Notes: generated by a model not told the origin, from the letters alone. A DNA stretch of 64,000 nt from Hymenobacter latericoloratus (GCF_014199535.1 NZ_JACHNV010000003.1:559289-623288); one strand, 5' to 3'; positions 15,013 to 24,917 are shown, counted from the stretch's first letter. Made by a program: numbers and translations.

Positions 15013-17601
15013 ATGGCGGAAGGCGAAAAGATCATTCCGATAAACATTGAAGATGAGATGCGTGGGGCCTACATCGACTACTCGATGTCGGTTATCATCT
15101 CCCGGGCCCTGCCCGACGTGCGCGATGGCCTTAAGCCCGTGCACCGGCGCGTGCTCTACGGCATGTCGGAGCTGGGCGTATCCTACAACAAATCCTATAA
15201 GAAGAGCGCCCGTATCGTGGGGGAGGTACTCGGTAAGTACCACCCCCACGGCGACTCCTCGGTGTATGATACCATGGTGCGCATGGCCCAGGACTGGAGC
15301 CTGCGCTACCCCCTCGTGGATGGCCAGGGTAACTTCGGTAGCATCGACGGCGACTCGCCGGCGGCCATGCGCTACACCGAGGCCCGCCTCAAGCGCCTCT
15401 CCGACGAGATGCTCGGGGACCTGGACAAGGACACGGTGGATTTCCAGCCCAACTTCGACGACTCCCTGGAGGAGCCGTCGGTGATGCCGGCCAAATTCCC
15501 GAATCTGCTGGTAAACGGCACTACCGGTATTGCCGTGGGGATGGCCACCAACATGGCCCCGCACAACCTAACGGAGGTAGTGGACGGCATTGTGGCCTAC
15601 CTGGCCAACCCCGAGATTACCGTGGCCGAGCTGATGGAGCACGTAACGGCTCCCGACTTCCCGACTGGTGGTATCATCTACGGCTACGAGGGCGTCAAGC
15701 AGGCCTTCGAAACCGGCCGTGGACGGGTGGTGATGCGCGCCAAGGCGCATTTCGAAACCCTGCCCTCGGGCAAGGAGCAGATCATCGTGACCGAAATTCC
15801 CTACATGGTGAATAAGGCCTCGATGATTGAGAAGACAGCAGCCCTGATCAACGAAAAGAAGATCGAGGGCATTGCCGACCTGCGCGACGAATCGGACCGC
15901 GACGGTATGCGCATCGTGTACGATCTGAAGCGCGACGCCATGCCCACGGTGGTCCTGAACAACCTGTTCAAGTACACCCAGCTGCAGTCCTCGTTCGGGG
16001 TCAACAACGTGGCCCTGGTGAAGGGCCGCCCGATGACGCTCAACCTGAAGGATCTGATTCAGCACTTTGTGGAGCACCGCGCCGATGTAGTGGTGCGCCG
16101 GACCCGCTACGAGCTGGCCGAAGCCCAGAAGCGCGCCCACATCCTGGAGGGTCTGCTCATCGCCCTCGACCACCTCGACGAGGTAATTGCCCTGATTCGG
16201 GCCTCGCGCGACGGGGATGCGGCCCGCCTGCAGCTGATTGAGCGTTTCTCGCTGAGTGAAGTGCAGGCCCGCGCCATTCTGGACATGCGTCTGCAGCGCC
16301 TTACCGGTCTGGAGCGCGACAAGCTGGTGCAGGAGTACAACGAGCTGATGGCGCAGATCGACCACCTGAAAGCCGTGCTGGCCTCGGAAGACCTGCAGCG
16401 CGACATCATCCGGCAGGAGCTCATCGACATCAAGGACCGCTACGGCGACGCCCGCCGCACCAGCATCGAGTACGCCGGCGGCGACTTCTCGATGGAGGAC
16501 ATGATTGCCGACGAGAGCATGGTGATTACCATCTCCCGCGAGGGCTACATCAAGCGCACCCCGCTGGATGAGTACCGGGCACAGGGGCGGGGAGGGGTAG
16601 GCGCCCGCGGGGCGGCCTCCAAGCAGGATGACTTCACGGAGCATCTGTTTGTGGCCACCACCCACGAGTACCTGCTGTTCTTCACCGAGCTGGGCCGCGT
16701 GTTCTGGCTGAAAGTATACGAAGTGCCGGAAGGAGGGAAGAACACCAAAGGCCGCCCGATTCAGAACCTGATTGAGATTCCGCGCGAGGACTCCGTGCGC
16801 TCCGTGCTGAACGTGCGCGGCCTGCGCGACCCGGACTACCTCGACAATACCTTCCTGATGTTCTGCACCGAGCAGGGTACCGTGAAGAAAACCCCGCTGG
16901 AAGCCTATTCGCGGCCGCGGGCTGCCGGCATCAATGCCATCACCATCAACGAGGGCGACCGGCTGCTGGACGTGCAGCTGCTCAACGGCAACTCGGAGGT
17001 AGTGCTGGCTCTGCGCTCGGGCCGTGCCGTGCGTTTCCCCGAAGAGAAAGTGCGCTCCATGGGCCGCACGGCCGCCGGGGTGCGTGGCATCACGCTGGCC
17101 GAAGACATGGCCGACGACCGGGTGGTAGGCATGGTGTGCATTGACAAGGACAGCCAGGATGAGCTGCTGGTGGTATCGGAAAACGGCTACGGCAAGCGCA
17201 GCCCGCTGGAAGAGTACCGCATTACCAACCGCGGCGGCAAAGGCGTGCGCGCTATGAAACTCACGGACAAAACCGGTCAGCTGGTAGCCATCAAGGCCGT
17301 TAGCGACTCGGATGATCTGATGATTATCAACAAGTCGGGCATTACCATCCGTCTGCGGATGAGTGAGCTGCGCAGCATTGGCCGGGCTACCCAGGGAGTG
17401 CGGCTGCTGAAAATCAACCAGGGCGACGAAATCTCGTCGGTGGCCAAAGTTGCCGCCGAGGAGAAAGACGCCGAGGCGGAGGAAGCCGGCCTCGACGGGT
17501 TGTTCCCGCCGGTTAGTCCGGACGGGGAGGAGCCAGTCGGCGCCGCGCCGGACGCCGGTCTGGAAGACCTGACGGGTCCGGATTCCATCAGCGCTAATTA
17601 A
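15013..17601 (+). CDS. gyrA: DNA gyrase subunit A
   Basis: 862 residues, normal for GyrA. Type II topoisomerase subunit that cuts and reseals DNA and, with GyrB, introduces negative supercoils using ATP. The active-site Tyr is Tyr121 in AMRYTEARL. The quinolone-resistance region reads [10 protein letters not shown] with Ser82 and Asp86 (E. coli Ser83 and Asp87), the susceptible-type residues. The C-terminal beta-pinwheel shows repeated blades with the GyrA-box-like [10 protein letters not shown] near residue 525. An acidic tail ends the protein. It stands alone between the small lipoprotein gene and a strong terminator. Confidence 0.98.
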   Translation: MAEGEKIIPINIEDEMRGAYIDYSMSVIISRALPDVRDGLKPVHRRVLYGMSELGVSYNKSYKKSARIVGEVLGKYHPHGDSSVYDTMVRMAQDWSLRYPLVDGQGNFGSIDGDSPAAMRYTEARLKRLSDEMLGDLDKDTVDFQPNFDDSLEEPSVMPAKFPNLLVNGTTGIAVGMATNMAPHNLTEVVDGIVAYLANPEITVAELMEHVTAPDFPTGGIIYGYEGVKQAFETGRGRVVMRAKAHFETLPSGKEQIIVTEIPYMVNKASMIEKTAALINEKKIEGIADLRDESDRDGMRIVYDLKRDAMPTVVLNNLFKYTQLQSSFGVNNVALVKGRPMTLNLKDLIQHFVEHRADVVVRRTRYELAEAQKRAHILEGLLIALDHLDEVIALIRASRDGDAARLQLIERFSLSEVQARAILDMRLQRLTGLERDKLVQEYNELMAQIDHLKAVLASEDLQRDIIRQELIDIKDRYGDARRTSIEYAGGDFSMEDMIADESMVITISREGYIKRTPLDEYRAQGRGGVGARGAASKQDDFTEHLFVATTHEYLLFFTELGRVFWLKVYEVPEGGKNTKGRPIQNLIEIPREDSVRSVLNVRGLRDPDYLDNTFLMFCTEQGTVKKTPLEAYSRPRAAGINAITINEGDRLLDVQLLNGNSEVVLALRSGRAVRFPEEKVRSMGRTAAGVRGITLAEDMADDRVVGMVCIDKDSQDELLVVSENGYGKRSPLEEYRITNRGGKGVRAMKLTDKTGQLVAIKAVSDSDDLMIINKSGITIRLRMSELRSIGRATQGVRLLKINQGDEISSVAKVAAEEKDAEAEEAGLDGLFPPVSPDGEEPVGAAPDAGLEDLTGPDSISAN

Positions 17602-17607
17602 CTTGCG

Positions 17608-17640
17608 ACGGCAGAACTCATCGGTGAGTTCTGCCGTTTG
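17608..17640 (+). terminator. Terminator after gyrA
   Basis: ACGGCAGAACTCA (17608-17620) and TGAGTTCTGCCGT (17625-17637) form a perfect 13-bp stem with a TCGG tetraloop, followed by TTTGCGTT. Confidence 0.92.
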
Positions 17641-17688
17641 CGTTGCAATTCCTTTCACTAACCCTGCTCATTCTTCAGTAAGACTCCC

Positions 17689-18828
17689 ATGAAGAAGACT
17701 ATTTTGACCCTCGTGGCCGCCGCGGCTCTTCACACGGCTTCGGCGCAGAACTCGGCCGTTACCAATGCCATTCTGTTTCAGAAGCAAGGCACGCTGGACA
17801 AGGCCCGCACCGAGATTGACAAGGCCATTACCAATGAGAAAACCCAGGGCAAAGCCAAAACCTGGTACACCCGGGGTGAGATTTACGAAGGCATCGTAGC
17901 CAGCCCGATCTACGGCAAATCGTTGCCGGCCAGCGAAGGCACCAAAACGGCCTTTGAATCGTATTCGAAAGCCGTAAGCCTGGAAGGCAAAGACAGCGAG
18001 TACGGCAAGATGGCCTCGCAAAAGCTCGATGGCCTTTATGGCCTGGCCCTGAACTCGGGGGTAGAGAGCTACAACGGCAAGGACTACGCGAAAGCCATTG
18101 AATCGTACCGCATGGCCCAGCAGATCCGGCCTCAGGATTCAACGGCGTATCTGTACGCTGCTTATGCTTCGGAGGCCAACCAGGATTTCACCGGCGCCAA
18201 GGAAATGTACAGCAAACTGCAGGGAATTGGCTATAAGTCGCCGCAGATGTACGGCCGCCTGCTGCAGATTGCCCGTCAGGAGAAGGACGACGCGGCAGCT
18301 CGTAAAGTACTGCAGGACGCGCTGGCGGCTTATCCTACCAACAAGGGCTTTATGCTCGAAGACCTGAATATGGAGCTGAGCGCCGGCCGCGGCAAAGAAG
18401 CCATCAGCAAGATTGAGCGTGCTATTGCCGCTGACCCGACCAACTCCAACCTGTATGCCGTGCTGGGCTCGGTGTATGACCAGGATAAGCAGCCGGCCAA
18501 AGCCCTGGAAGCCTATAAAAAGGCGGTGGAAGTGGATCCGAATAACTTCGATGCCAACTTTAACCTAGGGGTGTACAACTACAACAAAGCAGCTGACCTG
18601 TACACGCGGGCCAGCAAAATGAGCTTGGCTGAGTACCAGAAGTCGGGCAAGAAGTATGAGGCCGATGGGAAGAAGTTCTTCCAGGAGTCGATTCCGTATT
18701 TCGAGAAAGCACTGCAGGCTCAGCCCGATGATCGTTCAACCATTTCGTCGCTCCAGAAAGCCTACCTGCGGGTTGGCCGTACTGCCGACTCGGAGCGGAT
18801 GGCGGCTAAGCTGGATACAAAGAAATAA
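17689..18828 (+). CDS. Secreted/periplasmic TPR protein
   Basis: 379 residues beginning with a clear signal peptide (MKKTILTLVAAAALHTASAQ). The rest is made of tetratricopeptide repeats: for example AIESYRMAQQIRPQDSTAYL near residue 138 and ALEAYKKAVEVDPNNFDANF near 275, with the Asp-Pro-x-Asn turns typical of TPRs. TPRs are protein-binding scaffolds. The location outside the cytoplasm suggests a role in envelope assembly or secretion, but no partner can be named. It has its own terminators on both sides, so it is probably monocistronic. Confidence 0.9.
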   Translation: MKKTILTLVAAAALHTASAQNSAVTNAILFQKQGTLDKARTEIDKAITNEKTQGKAKTWYTRGEIYEGIVASPIYGKSLPASEGTKTAFESYSKAVSLEGKDSEYGKMASQKLDGLYGLALNSGVESYNGKDYAKAIESYRMAQQIRPQDSTAYLYAAYASEANQDFTGAKEMYSKLQGIGYKSPQMYGRLLQIARQEKDDAAARKVLQDALAAYPTNKGFMLEDLNMELSAGRGKEAISKIERAIAADPTNSNLYAVLGSVYDQDKQPAKALEAYKKAVEVDPNNFDANFNLGVYNYNKAADLYTRASKMSLAEYQKSGKKYEADGKKFFQESIPYFEKALQAQPDDRSTISSLQKAYLRVGRTADSERMAAKLDTKK

Positions 18829-18863
18829 AACGAGCTCCTCGGCTCAAGCAGGGGAGTTGATTT

Positions 18864-18903
18864 ACAGCCCGAGGTGCACGAGAAAGCACTTCGGGCTGTT
18901 TGC
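18864..18903 (+). terminator. Terminator after the TPR gene
   Basis: ACAGCCCGAGGTGC pairs with GCACTTCGGGCTGT (one G.T), loop of eight, then TTTGC. It lies 35 bases after the stop. Confidence 0.85.
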
Positions 18904-18960
18904 TAAAAACACCACTTAACATAATATAAATTATAAGACAAATAGAATATTTTAGGAACC

Positions 18961-19004
18961 GGCTGGTCAGCGCGCAATTTCGCCGGATTACATATTGACC
19001 AGCC
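18961..19004. repeat. 9-bp perfect inverted repeat
   Basis: GGCTGGTCA (18961-18969) and TGACCAGCC (18996-19004) flank 26 bases. It lies at the GC-to-AT transition just beyond the TPR terminator. It could be an element end or a regulatory hairpin; no partner copy was seen. Confidence 0.5.
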
Positions 19005-19736
19005 CACTCATCTAACGAGGCTCAGAAAGTGGTCGTAGATTGTCGTCTTAGGTGCGATAGGCAGACGTCCTTGTTCCGTGCAGTTGGTGTATCTGACTTA
19101 CACGGCGAGTAGCGTGCTGTTTTCTTGTGAAGCTAGAGCCACAGATGCTCTTCCAGCAGCATCAGTTACGTCGGCCAATGCACAAGTCTGAGCCCAGGTT
19201 GGTGCGTTGCCAAAAGACTGCGGCTCTATATGGAAGTTGTCAAACTGGCCAGGTCAAACGCGGCTTCGTGTTGCTGCCTCTCGTAGCTGGGTCTTCGGGT
19301 ACATGCTAAGCTAGAGCACGCTACTAACAACTTGCGTTTTGCTCCCAGGTGCATGCTACTACTAACGAAGTCTGGCTTTTCAGCGGATGAAGTTTTGAAA
19401 TTGAAAGTGGCGCTGAAGCAGTACAAATAGGTTACGAGGTTACGGAACTTTTAAGCTTTCTCTCCCCTATCCTATTAGACTTTATTTTTGTGCGCTATTA
19501 ACTGTACGGCGAAAACAATATGATTTAAGGCGTATAAAGGACCTCACATCGTAAATAGAGCTGATAAGTCACATTTAGCTGTTATGGCGGCAGAACAAAG
19601 CCAAACGATCAAAATAGATAAACTCTATAGCCTGCCCGCCCCCGCCCCCCTACGGTAGAGGGTATAAAAAATAGGATGTGAATAAAAGAGTAGTAAAATA
19701 TATAAAGGAGGTATCTATAAGCTCGCATAAGTACAT

Positions 19737-19790
19737 AAAAGCACAAAAAGTATAAATAGGTATTACTTTTGTATATTATTTTGTGCTTTT
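19737..19790. repeat. Inverted repeat enclosing a promoter-like box upstream of the orphan gene
   Basis: AAAAGCACAAAA (19737-19748) is perfectly inverted as TTTTGTGCTTTT (19779-19790), extended by CATAA/TTATG with one slipped base. The 30-base interior holds TACTTTTG at 19764-19771, an exact TAnnTTTG. It could be the operator of the gene at 19888, about 100 bases downstream. Confidence 0.55.
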
Positions 19791-19887
19791 TATGCCTTTT
19801 ATGCACTGATTGGTATAACTCTTTCATCTTATACCTCGTACATTTACCGCCTCATCACCCTGACATCTTTTTACACTGTCCTCAGTT

Positions 19888-20958
19888 ATGCCTAAAACAA
19901 TTGATTACCCCCGTACCAGTTACAGCGGCGCCTGGGAAGTTGCTGAAGTAGTAGATGACACCGGAGGCAAGTGCGCCATTGAAACTGCAGCGCGCAAACT
20001 GAATCGCAAAGTCAGTGGCTCCTTTAAGGCCATTATCGGTTCTGCGGTAAAGTTCGGGTTGCTCACCAGTAAGCGAGAGTTGCTTACAACAACCAATCTA
20101 TTCCGCCGCATCAAGCATGCCTATGATAAGCAGGAGGAAAAAATCTACCACCGCGAAGCTTTCCTCCACCCTCCACTATTCACTCAGATATGCCGTAAAT
20201 TCAGAAACCGGGAGCTGCCCGTGCATATGTTTGACGTGATGCTTATCCGGGAATTCGGTGTTGAGGAGATAAACGCACAAGGCGTAGCAAAAGCCTTTGT
20301 AGACGGAGCACGTATGGCAGGCATCCTGGATGAGCGCAACGTTATTGTGGATATCGACCAGTTAGCGGCTCAACAAACACCCCGACGGGAACTCGCTAGC
20401 TCAGAAATGCCCCTGAACATGTTCCGGGCCGGGTCAGTAGCCGTAGCTTCTCCGGAATCAGCCCCGCTGGCCAGCGCCCCCCCCGCAGCCCCCAAAGAAC
20501 CTACCCCCCATTCTAATGGTATATCTTCGGCGCCGGCATTTGTACCTTCGGGCCGAAACCTGGATGCCGTATCCAGTTTATTTGGCTTGGACACAGCAGA
20601 CCTGGAAGATAGTACTCCGGCTTCCACTACACCTGCTGCTCTTGTCGGCGCAGGACCAGAGGCAATCTTTACCACACCCCTCCCTTCTGCGGCAACTAGG
20701 CCTTCTGGTTCCGGTGCAGCTGGCAGCCTTGCCGAACCAGCTGCCCCGCCCAGCAACACTCTTCCTATCGCCTCTGAGACACCCCAGCGACCCGTAGCAC
20801 ATACGCCCGCAGAACCTTCCGGTACTACCTCAGCAGCTTCTTACACCATCCGGATTATCGGGCCAGGGCTGGATTCTCAGCTCTCTGTGCAGGAACTGGA
20901 TGATCTTGACATTGTAGAGGCCCTTTTAGAAAAAATACGGCGACGGCTCAAAAGCTAA
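19888..20958 (+). CDS. Unrecognised protein: conserved-looking N-domain, Pro/Ser-rich linker, short C-terminal helix
   Basis: 356 residues. Residues 1-160 look globular and could contain one or two winged-helix-like units: YSGAWEVAEVVDDTGGK, a basic SGSFKAIIGSAVKFGLLTSK, then FRNRELPVHMFDVMLIREFG. Residues ~170-310 are a Pro/Ala/Ser/Thr linker. The last ~40 are a small domain starting SYTIRIIGPGLDSQL and ending in the charged helix VEALLEKIRRRLKS. No signal peptide or membrane segment. I do not recognise the family and assign no function. It is alone in an AT-rich island with no nearby co-directional gene. A DNA-binding or defence-island role would be a guess from architecture and context. 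Confidence 0.8.
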   Translation: MPKTIDYPRTSYSGAWEVAEVVDDTGGKCAIETAARKLNRKVSGSFKAIIGSAVKFGLLTSKRELLTTTNLFRRIKHAYDKQEEKIYHREAFLHPPLFTQICRKFRNRELPVHMFDVMLIREFGVEEINAQGVAKAFVDGARMAGILDERNVIVDIDQLAAQQTPRRELASSEMPLNMFRAGSVAVASPESAPLASAPPAAPKEPTPHSNGISSAPAFVPSGRNLDAVSSLFGLDTADLEDSTPASTTPAALVGAGPEAIFTTPLPSAATRPSGSGAAGSLAEPAAPPSNTLPIASETPQRPVAHTPAEPSGTTSAASYTIRIIGPGLDSQLSVQELDDLDIVEALLEKIRRRLKS

Positions 20959-21098
20959 AACTATCAATCGGGTTGACGCCTAGCGCACAAATCCTGAGAC
21001 AGTCATCTAAACGTAAAAAATATTGCCTGTTTCTATATTATGTTAACTGCCAAGATTAATTAACACATTACTTCACAATAACTTATGGCATTAGGACC

Positions 21099-22772
21099 CT
21101 ATTCGAGGATAGGATCCAGCCGGGAAACAAACCAGTAACCGGATTGCGGGTCGCGGCCCAGGAAGAAAGTATCCAGGGGCGTGACCCGCACTCGGGTGTC
21201 CCAGCCGACGGGCAACCGGGTTGTGATGGGAGAAGCGCTAAAAACCGCCACGGGTTTCCGCAAAGCCTGCAGTGTGTCTGCTGTGGGGTACCACACGGCC
21301 ACGGTACGGCCGGCCGCCCAGACCTGCTTTATAGGCAGGGTATCCAGACTGCGCCAAGTTGCAAGGCCGGCCAGGCCCGCCACGGTGCGCATAGCAGCCA
21401 TCCGCCGCAGGCCGGGCGTCTGCTTGCGGGCCTCCCAGAGCGGGTACGCAGGCGCCAGCAGGGCTATGATGGCTGCTACGCCGACCAACGTGGCGCTAAT
21501 CAGCACCCCCACGTTGCTCCGACGTACCCCCCACCCGCAAACCCAGGAAGCCAGCCCCCCAAAGAGCAAAGCACCCAGTATAAACCGGGGAGTTGCCCAA
21601 CCCAGCCCAGGCAGGTGGCTTAGAACCATGGCTACGGGCAATGCGGCAAAAACTACCGTCAGCAGACTACCCCACCCCCGCACCAGCCAGGCATCCGGAC
21701 GGGGCCGGGCCGCACCCAGAGTAGTTTCCCAGTACCGCAGCATGCCGGCGCTCAGCAAGGCCAGGGCAGGCATAAGAGGGAGCATATACCGTTCTTTTTT
21801 TTCGGGCACCAGGCTCAGTAACACTACCCCACCCAGCACCCACCCCAGCGCCACGGCGTAGGGAATAAACCGCCCGGCCCGGGGCCGGGCGTAGGGCATG
21901 ATCAGACTAGCCAGCGCGACCAGGGCCCATAAACCCGTGAAGGCAAAGAAGGACCAGTAGTACCACAGGGGCTGCACGTGCCGCTCGCCCCAGGAGGACA
22001 TTTCTGTGCGGGCTACCTTCAAGGCCACCGGCGCTACTTCCTGCCAGATGTACACCGGCCAGCTGCCCCCCAGCAGCAAGGCGACTATTCCGGCCGCCAG
22101 CGTAGCCCACCCGTGCCGCTTTACTTGTCGGCGGTGCTGGGCCTGGGTCAGCAGGTAGGCCCCCACAAAGGGCAACAGCAAGGCATACACCGCAACCGGC
22201 CCCTTACTCAGCAGAGAAAGCCCCGCCAGCGCGCCCGCGCCCAACAAGGGCCGCCACGCCCGCCGCGGGCGCTGCCAGCCCCGAACCAACAGCCACAGGC
22301 TCCCCATCATCAGGCTAGTGGCGAAGATGTCCCACTGCCCTTCCCGGCCCGTGGTCACGACCAGCAGGCTGCTGGCCAGTACCAAAGCCGCCAGCCAGGC
22401 CGTGCGGCCGGGATGACGAGCCTCTCCCGGCGCCGGCCGCGTCAGCTCACGCGCCAGCCCCCAGAAAAACAGAACCAGCAGCGTGGCCGCCAGCCCCGCT
22501 GGTACCCGCAGCAGCCCCAGGTCCTCGGTCGGACCAATAAGCTGCTGCCAGGCGGCCACCGCCCAGGTAGGCAGCGGCGGCTTGGCCAGCCGAAGCTCCC
22601 CGTTCATGGTCGGAATCAGCCAGGAGCCACCGGCTACCATTTCCCGGGCGGCTACCAAGTTGCGCGCCTCCATCAGGCTGACTTCCGGCGCGCCGGCGTG
22701 CAAAAAGAAATTTACCCCGCACACGGCCAGCACCGTTACCCATTGCCCCCACTTCGTTGTTGTAATCCGCAT
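21099..22772 (-). CDS. GT39-family membrane glycosyltransferase (ArnT-like)
   Basis: 557 residues with roughly 11-12 membrane segments. It belongs to the ArnT/PMT superfamily that transfers a sugar from a polyprenyl-phosphate donor to lipid A, glycans or proteins on the periplasmic face. The first periplasmic loop carries the hallmark MEARNLVAAREMVAGGSW with conserved Glu/Arg near residue 35, followed by NGELRLAKPPLPTW. A soluble C-terminal region of about 100 residues ends the protein. It lies 62 bases after the GDPD gene on the same strand. The nearby GT2 synthase and UDP-uronate epimerase suggest a complete donor-to-transfer pathway. The acceptor is unknown. Confidence 0.88.
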   Translation of the reverse strand: MRITTTKWGQWVTVLAVCGVNFFLHAGAPEVSLMEARNLVAAREMVAGGSWLIPTMNGELRLAKPPLPTWAVAAWQQLIGPTEDLGLLRVPAGLAATLLVLFFWGLARELTRPAPGEARHPGRTAWLAALVLASSLLVVTTGREGQWDIFATSLMMGSLWLLVRGWQRPRRAWRPLLGAGALAGLSLLSKGPVAVYALLLPFVGAYLLTQAQHRRQVKRHGWATLAAGIVALLLGGSWPVYIWQEVAPVALKVARTEMSSWGERHVQPLWYYWSFFAFTGLWALVALASLIMPYARPRAGRFIPYAVALGWVLGGVVLLSLVPEKKERYMLPLMPALALLSAGMLRYWETTLGAARPRPDAWLVRGWGSLLTVVFAALPVAMVLSHLPGLGWATPRFILGALLFGGLASWVCGWGVRRSNVGVLISATLVGVAAIIALLAPAYPLWEARKQTPGLRRMAAMRTVAGLAGLATWRSLDTLPIKQVWAAGRTVAVWYPTADTLQALRKPVAVFSASPITTRLPVGWDTRVRVTPLDTFFLGRDPQSGYWFVSRLDPILE

Positions 22773-22834
22773 AGAATCCCGTCTGTGTTTCCCAAGGTAC
22801 CCCCCGCCCGGCTTGGCCCCGTAGCCAGAACCCG

Positions 22835-23731
22835 CTATCGTCGCCGCAACGTGGCCCGCAGCCGCCGCACGTTGTCCACCTCATAGGAGTCGGGGCCTAC
22901 CCCAACCACCCGCCGGACGGCCCGGCCGGAGCGCCCGCCAAACACCACTACCTGCTTGCCCAGGGCGCGCACCCAGGCCACCCGCTCGGGGGTAACATCG
23001 TCTTTGTGCAGCACCGCGGCTCCCACCGTGGGCAGGCCCGCTAACTCTTGCAGCCCGGTATCAAAACCCTCGGTAAACTCAAACCCCAGCGGCACGGCCG
23101 GCAGCAGCCGGCGCAGGTAGTGGAGCGTGGCGGACCGGTTGGTTAGAATGAGCACCCGTTCGGCAGGAAGCTGGTAGCGAGCCAGCAGTTGCTGCAGCCG
23201 GCGGGCCAGGGCCGCGCTACGGGCTGCTTCCCCGCTGGAACAGGCATCGTCTTCGTGCAGATCCAGGTGCAGGTAGGGAAATGTGGGGTACTGGGCCAGC
23301 TGGGCCAGAAAAGTTTCCAGGGTGATCAGCTGCTCGCGCTGCCGCCAGTTGTGAAGCCAGCCGACGCGGTAGCGCAGGCCGGTAAGCCGGGCCGCCGGGG
23401 TCTGGCTGACGCAGCCCGTGCCATCGGTCATGGACTCTAGGGTGTGGTTGTGGTAGAGAACCGGGATGCTGTCCTGGCTTAGGCGCACGTCCACCTCTAC
23501 CCCATCCGCCCCGCGGCGCAGGGCCCGGCGCAGGCTGCGGAGGCTGCTGGGGGGTAGGGCGTTAAACAAATGCACGAAGCCCGAACCAGCGTGGCCGATG
23601 ACCAGCGGCCGGGGCGTGACCACCGAAGCATGGGCCGCCGGTTGCGCCAGCAGCCCACCAGCGGGCACAACAAAACTCAGCAGCAGACCTCCGAGCCGGC
23701 CCCACCCCGCGGCCCACGAAAATAGCATCAT
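22835..23731 (-). CDS. Glycerophosphodiester phosphodiesterase-like protein, exported
   Basis: About 298 residues from ATG at 23731, opening with a signal-like segment (MMLFSWAAGWGRLGG...LLAQPAAHA). An in-frame ATG at 23851 would extend it by 40 residues and is less likely. The GDPD TIM-barrel core is clear: GADGVEVDVRLSQDSIPVLY near residue 75 has the Glu-x-Asp metal pair, followed by a catalytic-type His. Departures from the consensus: the usual His-Arg-Gly is His-Ala-Gly (VIGHAGSG), the PENT motif is missing, and the usual His-Asp is His-Asn. It probably still binds metal; the substrate may differ from glycerophosphodiesters. It precedes the GT39 gene. Confidence 0.85.
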   Translation of the reverse strand: MMLFSWAAGWGRLGGLLLSFVVPAGGLLAQPAAHASVVTPRPLVIGHAGSGFVHLFNALPPSSLRSLRRALRRGADGVEVDVRLSQDSIPVLYHNHTLESMTDGTGCVSQTPAARLTGLRYRVGWLHNWRQREQLITLETFLAQLAQYPTFPYLHLDLHEDDACSSGEAARSAALARRLQQLLARYQLPAERVLILTNRSATLHYLRRLLPAVPLGFEFTEGFDTGLQELAGLPTVGAAVLHKDDVTPERVAWVRALGKQVVVFGGRSGRAVRRVVGVGPDSYEVDNVRRLRATLRRR

Positions 23732-23812
23732 CAGGAAGTACAACAGCAGAACAGAGAAAAGCCGGCCGGATGGCCCCGCCCCAACCCGGGTGAGCCGTCC
23801 ACTCGCCAAGGT

Positions 23813-23843
23813 AACCGGAAAAGGGCATTTCCGGTTACATTTG
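23813..23843 (+). promoter_or_regulatory. Promoter with overlapping palindrome before the epimerase gene
   Basis: TACATTTG (23836-23843) is an exact TAnnTTTG box 53 bases before the ATG. A perfect 9-bp inverted repeat AACCGGAAA (23813-23821) / TTTCCGGTT (23828-23836) fills the spacer and touches the box, suggesting an operator or a hairpin covering the promoter. Confidence 0.55.
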
Positions 23844-23896
23844 CGCCCCACCCCTCCCGGGCGCTTCTCCCTTCACTTTCCCGCTGCACTTCACGC

Positions 23897-24874
23897 ATGG
23901 CTTCCATTCTGGTTACAGGCTGTGCGGGCTTTATTGGCTCGCACCTCGCCGAGCGGCTGCTCCTCGACGGGCACCGCGTGGTGGGCCTGGATAATTTCGA
24001 CCCTTTTTATGACCGTGCCCGCAAGCAGCAGAACCTGCGCGCCTGTCTCCAGCACCCGCGCTTTACCTTTCATGAAGCCGACCTGCGCCACGGGCTCGAT
24101 GCGCTGGTAGATGCCCTGCCCGCCGACCCCGTTGAGGTGGTGGTGCACCTGGCGGCCAAGGCGGGGGTAGGCCCTTCGGTGCGGGAACCCATTGCCTACC
24201 TGGAAAACAACGTCGTCGGGACGACGCACCTGCTGGAATGGATGCGTCTGCGGGATATCGGGAAGCTGTTTTTTGCTTCTTCGTCCTCGGTGTACGGCAA
24301 CACCCCCGAGCGGCCCTTCCGCGAGGACGTGAGCCTGCTGGCTTCCTGCATTTCGCCCTACGCGGCCTCCAAGCTCAGCGGCGAGCAGCTCACCTACACC
24401 TACCACCACCTCTACGGGCTGTCGGTACTCAATGCCCGCTTCTTTACCGTGTACGGGCCCCGCCAGCGCCCCGACCTGGCCATTCATAAGTTTGTGCGGC
24501 TGCTGCGGGCCGGCGAGCCCATTCCGGTGTTCGGCGACGGTACCACGGCCCGCGACTATACCTTTGTGCTCGACACGGTGGACGGTATTGCCCGGGGCGT
24601 GGCCTACCTGCTCACCCACGACCAGGTCTATGAAACGATTAACCTGGGCAACAACCGCCCGGTCGCTTTGCTGGAGCTGATTGAGGCCGTTGGGCAGGCC
24701 GTGCACACTACCCCCCGGCTGGCCTTCCAACCCATGCAGGCCGGCGACGTGGACGTAACCTACGCCGACATCAGCAAAGCCCAGCGCCTGCTGGGGTACG
24801 CCCCCCAAACCACCCTCACGGACGGGCTGCAGGCCTTTGTGCAGTGGATGGACCAGACGGAACCGGTGTTCTAG
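23897..24874 (+). CDS. NAD-dependent epimerase, UDP-glucuronate 4-epimerase type
   Basis: 325 residues, extended short-chain dehydrogenase fold. NAD-binding TGCAGFIGSHLAERL near residue 7, then LDNFDPFYDRARKQQNL, a form typical of UDP-glucuronate 4-epimerases. The catalytic motifs are SSSSVYG near residue 131 and Tyr-x-x-x-Lys in SPYAASK near 153. The likely reaction is UDP-GlcA to UDP-GalA, although dehydratase or other 4-epimerase activity cannot be excluded by eye. It is divergent from the GDPD-GT39 pair and convergent with the LpxB-N-like gene, in the middle of the glycosylation cluster. Confidence 0.92.
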   Translation: MASILVTGCAGFIGSHLAERLLLDGHRVVGLDNFDPFYDRARKQQNLRACLQHPRFTFHEADLRHGLDALVDALPADPVEVVVHLAAKAGVGPSVREPIAYLENNVVGTTHLLEWMRLRDIGKLFFASSSSVYGNTPERPFREDVSLLASCISPYAASKLSGEQLTYTYHHLYGLSVLNARFFTVYGPRQRPDLAIHKFVRLLRAGEPIPVFGDGTTARDYTFVLDTVDGIARGVAYLLTHDQVYETINLGNNRPVALLELIEAVGQAVHTTPRLAFQPMQAGDVDVTYADISKAQRLLGYAPQTTLTDGLQAFVQWMDQTEPVF

Positions 24875-24917
24875 CCCCCCGGTAGCTGGTCGTTGCTACC
24901 CCCGCGTTCAGCGTAAA

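Larger units (their letters stand above)
18904..19887. other. AT-rich non-coding stretch, possible gene remnants
   Basis: About 980 bases with no convincing gene. Base composition drops sharply, especially 19440-19880. Two tiny frames look faintly protein-like: 19353-19430 on the plus strand, ending SADEVLKLKVALKQYK, which resembles the C-terminus of a lost gene, and 19584-19658, encoding 24 residues that start MAAEQSQTIKIDK. A TATTTTTG (-7 consensus) sits at 19493-19500 and a TACTTTTG at 19764-19771. Nothing matches a known structured RNA by eye. Confidence 0.5.

Noticed and set aside
15568-17658. 696-residue open frame opposite gyrA
   Set aside because: Antisense shadow of gyrA; no protein-family features and very His/Gln/Val-rich composition.
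19584-19658. 24-residue ORF starting MAAEQSQTIKIDK, 84 bases after a TATTTTTG box
   Set aside because: Too short and unsupported by a family or terminator to be listed as a gene; mentioned in the intergenic entry only.
19609-19827. 72-residue minus-strand frame rich in Tyr, Phe and Ile
   Set aside because: It is a product of AT-rich, low-complexity DNA, reads through the promoter-like region of the gene at 19888, and has no coherent membrane-helix pattern.
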